The position numbers and the translations under genes are program-made. DNA of 64,000 nt from Mesorhizobium_G sp050247155 (GTDB taxonomy: Bacteria > Pseudomonadota > Alphaproteobacteria > Rhizobiales > Rhizobiaceae), in the NCBI GenBank assembly GCA_050247155.1, contig JBFWUS010000003.1:62001-126000 (forward strand), read 5' to 3'. Positions 24,785 to 33,736 of the stretch are shown here, one piece after another; position 1 is the stretch's first letter; each line of letters opens with the position of its first letter. The notes beneath the pieces were generated by a model. It saw only the letters and a program-made list of their open reading frames with translations, was not told the origin of the DNA and did no database searches.

Positions 24785-26128
24785 TCACGACGCCATAGGT
24801 AAGTCGAGCACAGCCTCAAAGCCCTGTGTCCCGCTTCGCAATTCCAGCCCGCCTCCCGCCGCGGCGATGACACCGGCGGCAATGGCGATCCCCAACCCCT
24901 CACCGGGCATGCGCTCATCCAGTCGACGCCCGCGCCTGGCGATTTCCGCGAGACTTTCCTCGGGTACCCCCAGACCGTCGTCGGTGATCGTGATTCGGAC
25001 ACGGCCGCGTTCCGCCAGGGCTTCGATCGCGACTTCGGTGGAAGCGTGGCGCGCGGCATTCTCGGCGAGCGCACCCAGCGCCTCGACCAGATCGACCGGA
25101 TCAATTGCCGCGGTGAGGCCATCGGATACGGCGATGCGCCAGCGGAGTTTCTGGCCGTCCGGGGTGCGGCCCAGCACGGCATGGATGCGTGCAACGGTCG
25201 CTGCGACATCAGCGCTGGCGCTGCCGACGATTGCGGCGACGCGCGCGCGTGCGAGTTCGCGCTCCACATGGGCGCGCATCGTGTCCGCGATCTCCTCGAT
25301 AGCCGCGGCCGCGCGTGTTTCGCCACCTTGACGCAAGCGTTCCGCCTCGCCGAGCAGCGCCTGAAGCGGCGTCTTCAGCCCATGGGCGAGATCGCCGGCG
25401 CGGCTGCGGGCGCGGGCTATGTCGGTCTCGCGGGCGGCCAGCAGCGCGTCGATCTCGCCCGCCAGGGGGAGCATCTCGTCCGGCCATGCCTCGCCCATAC
25501 GTGTTGCTCGTCCCCTGCGCAGTGCCGCCACGCGCTCGCGGATGCGCTTGAGCGGCCTCAGCCCATAGGCGAGCTGGGCGACCTGCGCGGCGACGAGGGC
25601 GAGCGCCAGCACGGCCAGATAGGGCGCAAGGTCGGCGATGAAGGCCGTGCGTGCCGCGACAAGCTCCGCGCGGTCCATGGCCACGGCCGCGCGCGCCTGG
25701 CCGCCGCCGAGCCTTGCCGGCAGCGTCACGACGCGCTCAAGCGCCAGCAGCCTTGCGTCTCCCGGGCCTGCGATCGCGTCGAGGCGTGCCTGCCCATCGG
25801 CGGGGCGGTCGCCGGGCAGGTTCAACGCCTGATCCCACAGGGAACGGGAGCGAAGCATCTGCCCGCCCGCCTCGATCTGCCAGTAGAGCCCGCCGTAGGG
25901 ACGCGAGAAACGCGGGTCGGCGGGCGGCGTGGCAACCGCGAGCCCGTCCCGACCCATGACGAGGCCGGCGAGCGCCTGGTCGAGCTGGACCTGCATCTCG
26001 GCCGCGGCGCGCCGCTCGACATGCTCGCCGAAGAGAAGGGAGAGCGCGAAGCCCGCCGCGCCGAGGGCGACGACGACGGCGCCCGCGCCGATCAGCACGA
26101 GCCGCAGGCGCAGCGACATGCCGTTCAC
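24785..26128 (-). CDS. Sensor histidine kinase (PhoQ/QseC-like)
   Basis: 447 residues (444 if the ATG at 26119 is used instead of GTG 26128). A first membrane helix spans residues about 10-33, a periplasmic sensor of about 120 residues follows, then a second helix about 165-190, HAMP, and the phosphoacceptor helix with LAHGLKTPLQALL (His). The ATP-binding domain has ENAARHA (N box), ITDDGLGVPEE (G1) and PGEGLGIAIAAGV (G2). It phosphorylates the response regulator encoded 10 bases upstream. The pair belongs to the PepSY-linked two-component group whose ligands are often metals or envelope stress; ligand here unknown. Confidence 0.93.
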   Translation of the reverse strand: MNGMSLRLRLVLIGAGAVVVALGAAGFALSLLFGEHVERRAAAEMQVQLDQALAGLVMGRDGLAVATPPADPRFSRPYGGLYWQIEAGGQMLRSRSLWDQALNLPGDRPADGQARLDAIAGPGDARLLALERVVTLPARLGGGQARAAVAMDRAELVAARTAFIADLAPYLAVLALALVAAQVAQLAYGLRPLKRIRERVAALRRGRATRMGEAWPDEMLPLAGEIDALLAARETDIARARSRAGDLAHGLKTPLQALLGEAERLRQGGETRAAAAIEEIADTMRAHVERELARARVAAIVGSASADVAATVARIHAVLGRTPDGQKLRWRIAVSDGLTAAIDPVDLVEALGALAENAARHASTEVAIEALAERGRVRITITDDGLGVPEESLAEIARRGRRLDERMPGEGLGIAIAAGVIAAAGGGLELRSGTQGFEAVLDLPMAS

Positions 26129-26138
26129 GATATACCGT

Positions 26139-26801
26139 TCACCGGGGCGTTCCCTCGAAGAAATAGCCGAAGCCGCGCCTCGTGCCGATGACGCCGTCGC
26201 CGAGCTTGCGCCTGAGCCGCGCGATCACGGCCTCCAGCGCATTGGCCTCGCGGTCGTCGTCGCCGTAGAGATGGTCCAGGAGTTCGCCGGCCGGGACGAC
26301 GCGGGCGCGGTTGAGGATGAGATAGGCGAGCGCGCGCCATTCGAGCGCGGTGAGGTTCACCGGCGCACCTCCACGCGCAACGCTCATGCGGTTCAGGTCG
26401 ACCACGATGTCGCCGAATTCCTGCAGCGCGGTGCCGAGGCCGCCGGCGCGCCGCATCAGGGCGCGGGCGCGCGCCAGCAGCTCCTCCATGCGGAAGGGCT
26501 TCGGCAGATAGTCGTCCGCGCCTGCCTCGATACCTTCGACGCGCTCCTGCCATGAGCCGCGCGCCGTCAGGACCAGCACCGGCATGTTGCGGCCCGCGGC
26601 CCGCCATCGCTTGAGCACGGACAGCCCGTCCATGCGCGGAAGCCCGAGATCGAGCACGACGAGGTCGAAATCCTCCGTGTCACCCAGAAACCAGGCAGTT
26701 TCGCCGTCGGCGGCGCGATCCACCCGCAAGCCAGCGCCTTCGAGCGCTGCGGCGACGTCGCGGGCGATACGGTCGTCATCCTCGACGGCGAGCGCGCGCA
26801 T
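26139..26801 (-). CDS. OmpR/PhoP-family response regulator
   Basis: 220 residues. Receiver domain residues 1-115 with acidic pocket VEDDD, phosphorylated Asp 51 in VVLDLGLPRMDG, and Lys in LPKPF. A winged-helix DNA-binding domain fills residues about 125-218 (LTALEWRALAYLILNRARVV, ANALEAVIARLRRKLG, GTRRGFGYFF). Starts one base inside the PepSY stop (TGATG overlap), so it is translationally coupled. Predicted to bind the tandem CTGACAG boxes at 27118-27135 between the two PepSY genes. Confidence 0.94.
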   Translation of the reverse strand: MRALAVEDDDRIARDVAAALEGAGLRVDRAADGETAWFLGDTEDFDLVVLDLGLPRMDGLSVLKRWRAAGRNMPVLVLTARGSWQERVEGIEAGADDYLPKPFRMEELLARARALMRRAGGLGTALQEFGDIVVDLNRMSVARGGAPVNLTALEWRALAYLILNRARVVPAGELLDHLYGDDDREANALEAVIARLRRKLGDGVIGTRRGFGYFFEGTPR

Positions 26802-27094
26802 CAGTCGTCGTTAAAGTCGCGGTCGAGAATGGTGCCCGTTGCGGCGCCTATCGAGAGCTCCACCAGTCTCCCGTCGCGCGACACCGCCTCCACCTCGTAG
26901 ACGTAGCGGCCATCGTCGCGGTCGAGGTCGATCTCGATGATGCGGCCGCCCACCTCTTGCTCCACGACCGCGAGGATGCGGGAGAGCGGCAGGATCTCGC
27001 CGCGCGCCAGCGCCTCGCGGGCGCGGTCGTGGTCATCGTCCGCCAGAGCGGGCGCGGCGAGGAGGAGGGCGAGGACGACGAGCATATGACGCAT
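26801..27094 (-). CDS. PepSY-domain periplasmic protein
   Basis: 97 residues: signal peptide 1 to about 18 (cut after ALA), acidic DDDHDRARE, then a single PepSY unit with GEILPLSRILAVVEQEVGGR, YVYEVEAVSRDGRLVELSI and the terminal GTILDRDFND. PepSY proteins bind peptides or act as modulators of sensors and proteases. It is the first gene of the operon PepSY, regulator, kinase and probably modulates the kinase in the periplasm. A second PepSY gene is transcribed divergently. Confidence 0.9.
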   Translation of the reverse strand: MRHMLVVLALLLAAPALADDDHDRAREALARGEILPLSRILAVVEQEVGGRIIEIDLDRDDGRYVYEVEAVSRDGRLVELSIGAATGTILDRDFNDD

Positions 27095-27117
27095 TGGTGC
27101 AGTCTATCCTAGCCGAA

Positions 27118-27135
27118 CTGACAGAACGCTGACAG
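27118..27135. promoter_or_regulatory. Tandem response-regulator boxes
   Basis: CTGACAG occurs at 27118-27124 and again at 27129-27135, 11 bases start to start, which is one helical turn and the classic spacing of OmpR/PhoP-family direct repeats. They lie in the 131-base region between the two divergent PepSY genes, so one site could control both directions. Confidence 0.6.
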
Positions 27136-27225
27136 GGGCCGCGGGCGGCGTGTCAGGCAAGGGCAGGCATAGAGGCTGTGTCAACGCGGCAGGATCGAGC
27201 CGCACAGAAGCAAACGGAGAACATC

Positions 27226-27525
27226 ATGCGCAACATCCATTCAACTGTCGTTATCGCCGGCTTCGCCGCCCTCCTTGTCGCCGCGGGCGTCGCTTCCGCC
27301 CAGACCGCCAGGTCCGACGATTCCAGAAACGCGCCCCCCGCCGGCTGGTTGAGCGTGAACGAGATCGCCGCGAAGATGGAAGGGCGGGGCTATCGTGTGC
27401 TCGAGGTCGAGATCGATGACGGCGCCTATGAGGTCAAGGCGGTCGACACCAACGGCATGCGTGTCGAGGCCGATCTCGATCCGTCGACCGGTGAGCCGTT
27501 CCGCGGCTGGAAGCAAGACGACTAG
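27226..27525 (+). CDS. PepSY-domain periplasmic protein (divergent)
   Basis: 99 residues: signal peptide 1 to about 25 (cut after ASA), a short linker, then PepSY: GWLSVNEIAAKMEGRGYRVL, EVEIDDGAYEVKAVDTNGMR and a terminal EADLDPSTGEPFRGW. I start at ATG 27226 after GGAGAAC; the 16 upstream open codons lack a signal sequence. It is transcribed away from the PepSY-regulator-kinase operon and shares its control region, so it is likely a target of that two-component system. A 9-bp stem (GGGGGCGCG / CGCGCCCCC) at 27545-27580 may end its transcript. Confidence 0.88.
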   Translation: MRNIHSTVVIAGFAALLVAAGVASAQTARSDDSRNAPPAGWLSVNEIAAKMEGRGYRVLEVEIDDGAYEVKAVDTNGMRVEADLDPSTGEPFRGWKQDD

Positions 27526-27752
27526 AAACGTCAGGAACGCATTCGGGGGCGCGGTGTCGCACGACCTTCATCGCGCCCCCCGCAAAAGCTTCAATCCCCA
27601 TTCGGACGGGGCTCGATAGATAGACGCGTTCCGCCATTGTTCTTTGCCGCCATCACTCGGCTACGGACACGGCCCAGCGGGGGTAGAGCGCCTCCACTTT
27701 TATGTCATCTGCAGCCGGAGAGGGCTTTATCGTAGTTTGGCGCAACACGGCA

Positions 27753-27843
27753 TGGCGGAGAGGAAGGGATTCGAACCCTCGAGAAGCTTTTGACCTCTAC
27801 TCCCTTAGCAGGGGAGCGCCTTCGACCACTCGGCCACCTCTCC
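27753..27843 (-). tRNA. tRNA-Ser(GCU)
   Basis: Read on the minus strand from 27843: acceptor GGAGAGG, D-arm, anticodon loop CTGCTAA with anticodon GCU, a long class II variable arm, T-loop GGTTCGAATCC, closing CCTCTCC, discriminator G and an encoded CCA (27755-27753). Length 91 including CCA. It reads serine AGC/AGU codons. No integrase or duplicated tRNA end is seen nearby. Confidence 0.96.
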
Positions 27844-27844
27844 G

Positions 27845-28371
27845 TCCGCGCCCTGCTAGCGCGCGAAGGCGAGGAAAACAAGGCGTTTTCGGACGCAGGC
27901 TTGCTGGGGCGGCCGGGAATGCTCATCCGCTGTTCAAATCAAGGCCGGGAGAGCGGCTGTTCGATTCGCTGTGAGTCGGCCTCCGCCCGCCAAAAGGGCC
28001 GGGAAGCCGGTTGTCGCGCGGGGAAACGGCTTGCGATTCCATCTCCAAAGACATTGAAAGGCGCGACGAACGGTTATCGTGCGCAGCCAGTTTCACCCAA
28101 ACTTGGCTTTCGAGATATCGATGGTTACCGGTTCATGAACAAGCTGGGCGAAAACGTGTCGTTTGTGCAACAGCAGCATGGCAACACCTGTTCAGCCCCT
28201 TTCCAATCGCTTCATCCTTGTTGCTCTGGCCGGCGGGTTCGGTAAATGTCGATTCCGAAGAAGGGGCGTTCACGCATCTTTTTCAGCATGTGGGGATGGG
28301 GCAGGGAACGCTGTCCTTCAGCAAATAAAAGACCCAGACCCGTTTTTTAACTTTTGACTGGAGGTCAGAAA
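27845..28371. other. 527-base leader region of the porin gene
   Basis: No coding frame here has support. The region should contain the porin promoter and a long untranslated leader, as is common for abundant outer-membrane proteins. The end is A/T-rich (CGTTTTTTAACTTTTGACTG) just before a strong ribosome site GGAGGTCAG at 28360-28368. No riboswitch structure was recognised. Confidence 0.4.
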
Positions 28372-29472
28372 ATGAACATCAAGAGCCTTCTTCTTGGCTC
28401 CGCTGCGGCTCTGGTCGCAGTTTCTGGCGCCCGTGCGGCCGACGCAGTTGAAGTCGTCGCCGAGCCGGAGCCGATGGAATACGTTCGCATTTGCGATACC
28501 TATGGCACGGGTTTCTACTATATCCCGGGCACCGAGACCTGCTTGCGCGTCGGCGGCTATGTCCGTTACGACATCGGCGCTGGCGATCTGTTCGGCGTCA
28601 ACAACGGCCTGGACAAGGAAGACTTGGCGAACGGCGTCAACAACACCAACGACACCTACTACAAGCGCGCCCGCGCTTCGCTGATCCTCGACGCCCGCAA
28701 CGAGACCGAACTCGGCACCCTGCGCGGCTTCATTCAGATCCATGGCAACTTTAATGCCGGCCGGGTTGGTCGCGATCTCGCAGGCGTTGACGTCACGACG
28801 ACCGACACAGCGTTTGACGTTGCTCACGCCTACATCGAACTCGGCGGCTTCCGTATCGGTAAGACTGACTCGCTGTTCTCGACCTTCACCGACTATGCCG
28901 GCGGCGTGATCAACGACGATTTCGCGGTTCCGTATGGTCCATTCGACACCCACCAGATCGTCTACACCTTCGACGCTGGCAGCGGCTTCACCGCCTCGGT
29001 CGGCCTTGAAGAAGGTGCAGGTGCCCTGTACACGATCGACTCTTACGTGCCGCACGTTGTGGCTGGCGTCGGCTACGCCGGCGGCTGGGGCAGCGTGAAG
29101 GTTGTCGGCGGTTACGACTCGGTGTGGGAAGAGTTCGCTGTCAAGGCTCGCTTGGACGTCAAGGCTTCCGAGACCATCTCGCTCTTCGTGATGGGCGGCT
29201 ACAAGTCGGATGCTGACAAGCCGAACTTCTACGGCCAGTGGGCTGGCGACTGGGCGATCTGGGGCGGCGCAACTGCCCAGGTCTCCGAGAAGGCTGCTGT
29301 GAACGTTCAGCTCGCTTACGACGACGGCGACAACTTCTCGGCCGTTGCCAACGTCGCTTACGAGCTCGTTCCGGGCCTGCGCATCACGCCGGAAATCGCC
29401 TATGGCGATAACCTGGACGATGATGAAGACGGCGAGTTCGGCGGCTTCCTGCGCTTCCAGCGCAATTTCTAA
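28372..29472 (+). CDS. Major outer-membrane porin (RopA/Omp2 type)
   Basis: 366 residues. Signal peptide 1 to about 22 (cut after ARA), then ADAVEVVAEPEPMEYVRICD and the paired Cys region YIPGTETCLRVGGYVRYDIG that marks alphaproteobacterial porins (Porin_2). The rest is alternating beta strands ending FGGFLRFQRNF with the terminal Phe needed for BAM insertion. Codon use is strongly biased (GGC, CTG, AAG, GTC), consistent with very high expression. A strong Shine-Dalgarno precedes the ATG and a terminator follows. The long antisense open frame is a shadow of this codon bias. Confidence 0.96.
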   Translation: MNIKSLLLGSAAALVAVSGARAADAVEVVAEPEPMEYVRICDTYGTGFYYIPGTETCLRVGGYVRYDIGAGDLFGVNNGLDKEDLANGVNNTNDTYYKRARASLILDARNETELGTLRGFIQIHGNFNAGRVGRDLAGVDVTTTDTAFDVAHAYIELGGFRIGKTDSLFSTFTDYAGGVINDDFAVPYGPFDTHQIVYTFDAGSGFTASVGLEEGAGALYTIDSYVPHVVAGVGYAGGWGSVKVVGGYDSVWEEFAVKARLDVKASETISLFVMGGYKSDADKPNFYGQWAGDWAIWGGATAQVSEKAAVNVQLAYDDGDNFSAVANVAYELVPGLRITPEIAYGDNLDDDEDGEFGGFLRFQRNF

Positions 29473-29496
29473 TCGACCAAAAGTCGGTTGAAGAAA

Positions 29497-29524
29497 AACC
29501 CGGCGGGCAACCGCTGGGTTTTTT
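29497..29524 (+). terminator. Rho-independent terminator of the porin gene
   Basis: A 10-bp stem AACCCGGCGG / CCGCTGGGTT with a GCAA tetraloop and one G-T pair, followed by six T. It lies 25 bases after the porin stop. Confidence 0.9.
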
Positions 29525-29541
29525 GCGTTCAGGGTAGCGAG

Positions 29542-29574
29542 ATAGGGAATAGGGAATAGGGAATAGGGAATAGG
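29542..29574. repeat. Heptanucleotide tandem repeat (ATAGGGA)
   Basis: Four full and one partial copies of ATAGGGA stand head to tail between the porin terminator and the stop of the convergent hydrolase gene. A short simple-sequence repeat prone to slippage; it is outside any gene. Confidence 0.9.
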
Positions 29575-29593
29575 TGCCCCTCTTCGCCGCTTG

Positions 29594-30493
29594 CTACTGC
29601 TCGGTCGCTTTCGTTTCCGCCCGGTCAAAGAAAGCGGCAATCTGGAACGGCAGGTCGCCCGTTTCCAGGAACGGCGCATGGCCCTGGCCAGCGACTGTGA
29701 TCGCCTCAAAGTTGGGATGACGGCTAGCCATCTCTTCGACGGTTTTCGCCGACAGCAAAAGTGAGTTCTCGCCGCGGATCGCAAGCACCGGAATGCCCGA
29801 CAAGGCGCCGAACTGTGGCCAGAGGTCCGGAAGTGGCTTGCTAAGGTCGGTCGCCATCAGGCCGTTGAGCAGCGCAGTGTCGAAGTCGGGGATTAGCGTT
29901 GCACCGGCCTCGCGATAGATTGCGCGGGCCATCCGCTCCCAATCGGAGTCGCTCAGGCTGGGAAAGGCTGCGCCATGGGCCAGCTTTTGCGTAGCTGCGG
30001 CCTCTGCGAAACTGGCCGGACGAGGAGCTTTGCCGAGATAGTTCTTCAGATGTTGAAGCCCGGCCGCTTCCAGCACCGGCCCAATATCGTTCAACACAGC
30101 CGCTGCAAGGATTTCTGGCCTGAGAACAGCGAGGACATGGACGATGAGGCCGCCGCGTGACGTGCCGATGAAGGCCGCACGGGTGATTCCCAACTGATCC
30201 AGGCCGGTCAGGATGTCGTTGGCTTCGATGCCGATATCGTATTTTTTCCAGTCCGGGTCATAGGCGGACTGACCGCGGCCCCGGTAATCGAAGATAATAA
30301 CCTGGCGCGGCGTCTTTGCGTCGCGCGAGAGATAAAGCGCCAGTTCGTGGAAATCGCGGGCGTTGCGTGTCAAGCCGGGAAGGCAGACGACCGGCAGATG
30401 GCCCGACAAATCACCGCCATAGATCTGGGCATGAAGCCGCAAGCCATCGGCGGATTGGTAGAAGAAGTCCTCGTAACCCTTTTGTACAGCCAC
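29594..30493 (-). CDS. Alpha/beta fold hydrolase
   Basis: 299 residues with an intact hydrolase triad: GTSRGG nucleophile elbow (Ser), a late acidic residue near RGENSLLL, and His in GQGHAPFLE. The oxyanion segment is LPGLTRNARDF and the strand FDYRGRGQS is typical of epoxide hydrolase/haloperoxidase-type enzymes. No signal peptide. The GTG at 30493 is the start. Substrate unknown. It is on the same strand as the lytic transglycosylase gene upstream, 78 bases away. Confidence 0.9.
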   Translation of the reverse strand: MAVQKGYEDFFYQSADGLRLHAQIYGGDLSGHLPVVCLPGLTRNARDFHELALYLSRDAKTPRQVIIFDYRGRGQSAYDPDWKKYDIGIEANDILTGLDQLGITRAAFIGTSRGGLIVHVLAVLRPEILAAAVLNDIGPVLEAAGLQHLKNYLGKAPRPASFAEAAATQKLAHGAAFPSLSDSDWERMARAIYREAGATLIPDFDTALLNGLMATDLSKPLPDLWPQFGALSGIPVLAIRGENSLLLSAKTVEEMASRHPNFEAITVAGQGHAPFLETGDLPFQIAAFFDRAETKATEQ

Positions 30494-30571
30494 GAAATGT
30501 CTCCGTTGTTCGCAACAGCACTATGGCTGGCGAAGATGGATGGTCAAACGGGAAATTTGCTGGCGAACCAG

Positions 30572-32629
30572 TCAGGTCCGCCCGTGACGAAGGTCGTCCA
30601 CGATATCGTAGCGGCCAGTGATGCGCATTTTGTACACTTCGTAATTCTCCATCACACGCTGCACATATGACCGCGTTTCGGAAAACGGGATGCGTTCGAT
30701 CCAGTCGACGACAGCTTCGACACTTTTGCCGCGCGGATCGCCATAGCGCTTGATCCATTGGTCGGCACGGCGCGGTCCGGCGTTATAGCCCGCGAAGGTC
30801 AAGATATAGGAGCCGTCGAAACGAGCCAGCTGTTGGCCGAGAAACGCGGCCCCCAGCGTGGCATTGTAGCCAGGGTCGGTTGTGAGTTTTTCTTGTGAAT
30901 AGGCGAGGCCGTTCTGTTTCGCCACTTGTTGCGCCGTGCCGGGCATCAGTTGCAACAGGCCGCGGGCACCCGCGCGCGACACGGCGCCGACGTTGAATTC
31001 ACTCTCCTGACGCGCGATCGCATAAGCCAGCGCCTTGCCGGAACCGGAAATATTGGCCTCGGACGGGATTGCGCCGAGAGGATGCGACAGCGCGCCGATG
31101 TCGATGCCGCGTTGGGCGGCGATCTTGCCGACTTTCAGCGCCAGATAATGATTGCCGCGCTTCTCGGCCATGACGGCAAGCAGCGCCAGTTCGCCGGGAC
31201 TGGTGATTTGATCGGCCAGTTCGAGGTAGAGCGTGTCGGAAAGCTGCGGATAGCCGGCAGCCTGAAGCCGCTCGACTGCGCGAACGGCCTCGCGCTGCGG
31301 AAAGCTGGCGCGATCGGCGTCGTTCGGCTCGGGATAGGTGACATTGAGCGTCGAACGGCCGAGTTTCGCGGCGGCCAATTGACCGTAGAATGTCGTGCCG
31401 TACGCGGCCGCCTTCTCATAGTAGCCGGTAGCTCCGTCTTCGTGGCTGGCGTCGGCCGAGCGTCCGAGCCAATAATAGGCGCGCGACCGCGAGATCGGCC
31501 CTTCAGCGACTTCGGCGATGCGCGCAAAATGGATCGCGGCCGTCTTCGGATCGCCAAGCGAGCGCAACGCGTACCAGCCGGCGTGAAACTCCGCATCTGC
31601 GGCGTTGGTGGCGCTTTCGGCGGCATGGCCGGCGGCGACCTGATAGGCAAGCTTTGCTTGGCCGGCGTCGAGAAGCTGGCGCGACAGCAGCCGGCGCTCG
31701 ACCCACCATGCGTCGGCATCAACCAGTGCGGTTTGATCTTTCGGCGCCTGGGCCATAAGTTTTGCAGCTTCGGTGAGACGCTTCTGTTTGCGCAGGAATT
31801 GCGCCTCGGCGAACAGACAACCTGCCGAGCGCTGCTCTTGCGGCACGGCATCCAGAAGCTTGGCGGCTTTCGGGTCGTTGCGCAGGACGGCCGACCAGGC
31901 TGTGGCGAGCGCCTCGGCATTGGCCAATTTGGCGATCCGCCCGGCTGATTTGGCGCGCTCGGAATAGAGCATCCGCTCCATGCGGAAACGATGATCTTCC
32001 ACTGGAACGATCGCGCCGAATTCGGTGATGATTGCGGTTTCGTCGGCTGCGTCCAGCTTTGCGGTGCGCCAGAGGCTAGAAAGCGCCTTGCGCGCGCCAT
32101 CGATGTTGCCGAGCGCAACCTGCGAACGGGCAAGAATGATCGCGCCCTCGGGCGTTTGCGGCGCAAGTTCGCCGAAGGCGCGCAAAACAGCCTCGGGAGC
32201 CGGCGATTCCTTCAACAAGGCGCGCTCGCTGTTGCGGCGCAGGATTTCCATGCCGGGCCAGCCCGGCAGATCGCGCGCCGTGCGGGCAATCTCGGCGCTC
32301 GGCACCTCGTTGCCACCTTTCAGCGCGATGGCCCAGGCGAGGATATGCCGGTCCAGGCTGTTCGCTGGCAGGCTGTCGCGCAGCGCCCGGGCCTCGTCGA
32401 TGCGTTTTGCGCCCAGTGCAGCCAGCCCGTTGGCTAAGGTGACCAAGGACTTGTCGTTGGCGAAGGTGGGATTTGGCGGGGCCGGAGGCGCTGCGGTGGT
32501 GGTGTCGGGGGGCTGCAAGGTGCTGAGCGCTACGCCATCGCCGACCCAGGCGAACGCCGAAACGGCCGCCGCGAGGGCCGTGGCGAGCGCATAGACCGGC
32601 AATCTGTTGTTGCGACGAGAAGCTGTCAT
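30572..32629 (-). CDS. Soluble lytic murein transglycosylase (Slt70-like)
   Basis: 685 residues. The N-terminus has a membrane/signal helix (residues about 8-30; YALATALAAAVSAFAWVG). Residues about 60-480 are helical repeats of the Slt superhelix. The C-terminal catalytic domain (about 510-660) has the catalytic Glu in AIARQESEFNVGAVSRAGAR, then GLLQLMPGTAQQVA and FAGYNAGPRRADQW. It cleaves the MurNAc-GlcNAc bond with formation of 1,6-anhydro-MurNAc, in the periplasm, for wall remodelling. dapA, a peptidoglycan precursor gene, is divergent from it, a common rhizobial arrangement. Confidence 0.94.
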   Translation of the reverse strand: MTASRRNNRLPVYALATALAAAVSAFAWVGDGVALSTLQPPDTTTAAPPAPPNPTFANDKSLVTLANGLAALGAKRIDEARALRDSLPANSLDRHILAWAIALKGGNEVPSAEIARTARDLPGWPGMEILRRNSERALLKESPAPEAVLRAFGELAPQTPEGAIILARSQVALGNIDGARKALSSLWRTAKLDAADETAIITEFGAIVPVEDHRFRMERMLYSERAKSAGRIAKLANAEALATAWSAVLRNDPKAAKLLDAVPQEQRSAGCLFAEAQFLRKQKRLTEAAKLMAQAPKDQTALVDADAWWVERRLLSRQLLDAGQAKLAYQVAAGHAAESATNAADAEFHAGWYALRSLGDPKTAAIHFARIAEVAEGPISRSRAYYWLGRSADASHEDGATGYYEKAAAYGTTFYGQLAAAKLGRSTLNVTYPEPNDADRASFPQREAVRAVERLQAAGYPQLSDTLYLELADQITSPGELALLAVMAEKRGNHYLALKVGKIAAQRGIDIGALSHPLGAIPSEANISGSGKALAYAIARQESEFNVGAVSRAGARGLLQLMPGTAQQVAKQNGLAYSQEKLTTDPGYNATLGAAFLGQQLARFDGSYILTFAGYNAGPRRADQWIKRYGDPRGKSVEAVVDWIERIPFSETRSYVQRVMENYEVYKMRITGRYDIVDDLRHGRT

Positions 32630-32828
32630 GCGCGGTCACATCTAGTGATGCTGTGGCGCAAAACTAAGGCCGCCGCGTGAAGGTCGGGTAAAGGAAAGGT
32701 TACCGGCGAGCGACAGCCGGGAAATACGCGCTGGCCTATGGTGCTATCTAGCTGTTTCCGCTAGAACCCCGCGGATTTTGCGGCCAAGCTGCAAATCTCG
32801 CGAATGAAACTCAAGGAGTTCCGACAAC

Positions 32829-33710
32829 ATGCTGAGAGGCTCGCTCACCGCGCTGGTTACGCCTTTTGAAAAGGGCGGCGCGTTCGACGAGAAAGCCTTT
32901 CGGGCGTTCGTCGACTGGCAGATCCAGGAAGGAACGAATGGTCTGGTGCCTGTCGGCACCACTGGCGAGTCTCCGACGCTTTCGCATGACGAGCATCATC
33001 GCGTGGTGAAGACCTGCATCGAAGCCGCGAAGGGCAGGGTGCCGGTGGTCGCAGGCGCCGGCTCCAACAATACGGACGAAGCAGTGAGCCTGGCCCAGCA
33101 TGCCGAGAAGGCCGGCGCCGACGCCGTGCTGGTGGTGACACCTTATTATAACAAGCCGACCCAGCGCGGGCTTTACCTGCACTTCGCCACCGTCGCCAAG
33201 GCGACGAAGCTGCCGATCATCATCTACAACATCCCGCCGCGCTCGGTGATCGACATGATGCCCGAGACGATGGGCAGATTGGCCAATGATTTCAAGAACA
33301 TTGTCGGTGTGAAGGACGCTACCGGCAAGGTCGAGCGTGTGTCCGAGCAGCGCATGACCTGTGGCAAGGATTTTGTTCAGCTTTCCGGCGAGGATGCTTC
33401 GGCGCTGGGTTTCAACGCCCATGGCGGTGTCGGCTGCATCTCGGTGACGTCGAACGTCGCGCCGCGTCTCTGCGCCGAGTTTCAGGAAGCGACGCTGGCC
33501 AACGACAAGGACAAGGCGCTGGAATTGCAGGACCGCCTGATGCCGCTGCACAAGGCGATCTTCATCGAGGCGGGCGTGACCGGTTCGAAGTATGCGCTGT
33601 CCAGGCTTGGCAAGCTGGAGAATGTCGTGCGCTCACCGTTGATCACCATCGAGGAGTCGACGGCCCAGAAAATCGACGCTGCGATGAAGCATGCGGGGCT
33701 GATGAACTGA
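32829..33710 (+). CDS. dapA: 4-hydroxy-tetrahydrodipicolinate synthase
   Basis: 293 residues, standard DapA length. It condenses pyruvate with aspartate semialdehyde for lysine and meso-diaminopimelate. Schiff-base Lys 162 is in IVGVKDATG, Tyr 133 in IIYNIPPR, the substrate loop is VGTTGESPTLSHDEH (Thr 44-45), and TPYYNKPTQRGL carries the second Tyr. The ATG at 32829 follows AAGGAGTT. No lysine riboswitch is apparent upstream. smpB follows 26 bases later in the same operon. Confidence 0.97.
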   Translation: MLRGSLTALVTPFEKGGAFDEKAFRAFVDWQIQEGTNGLVPVGTTGESPTLSHDEHHRVVKTCIEAAKGRVPVVAGAGSNNTDEAVSLAQHAEKAGADAVLVVTPYYNKPTQRGLYLHFATVAKATKLPIIIYNIPPRSVIDMMPETMGRLANDFKNIVGVKDATGKVERVSEQRMTCGKDFVQLSGEDASALGFNAHGGVGCISVTSNVAPRLCAEFQEATLANDKDKALELQDRLMPLHKAIFIEAGVTGSKYALSRLGKLENVVRSPLITIEESTAQKIDAAMKHAGLMN

Positions 33711-33736
33711 GAGCTTGGCTCTCCTATCTGTAAGCC

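Noticed and set aside
24495..24798. Overlapping small frames on both strands between kinase and aminotransferase genes
   Set aside because: No start signal, domain or coding pattern distinguishes either; treated as intergenic.
27753..27843. tRNA-Ser as an integration site
   Set aside because: No integrase, no repeated tRNA 3' end and no island-like genes lie on either side.
29542..29574. Tandem repeat considered as a CRISPR-like array
   Set aside because: Units are seven bases and contiguous with no spacers; no cas genes are present.
28318..29784. 488-residue open frame antisense to the porin gene
   Set aside because: It mirrors the porin codon bias, has no ribosome site or domain, and runs through the terminator and the heptamer repeat.
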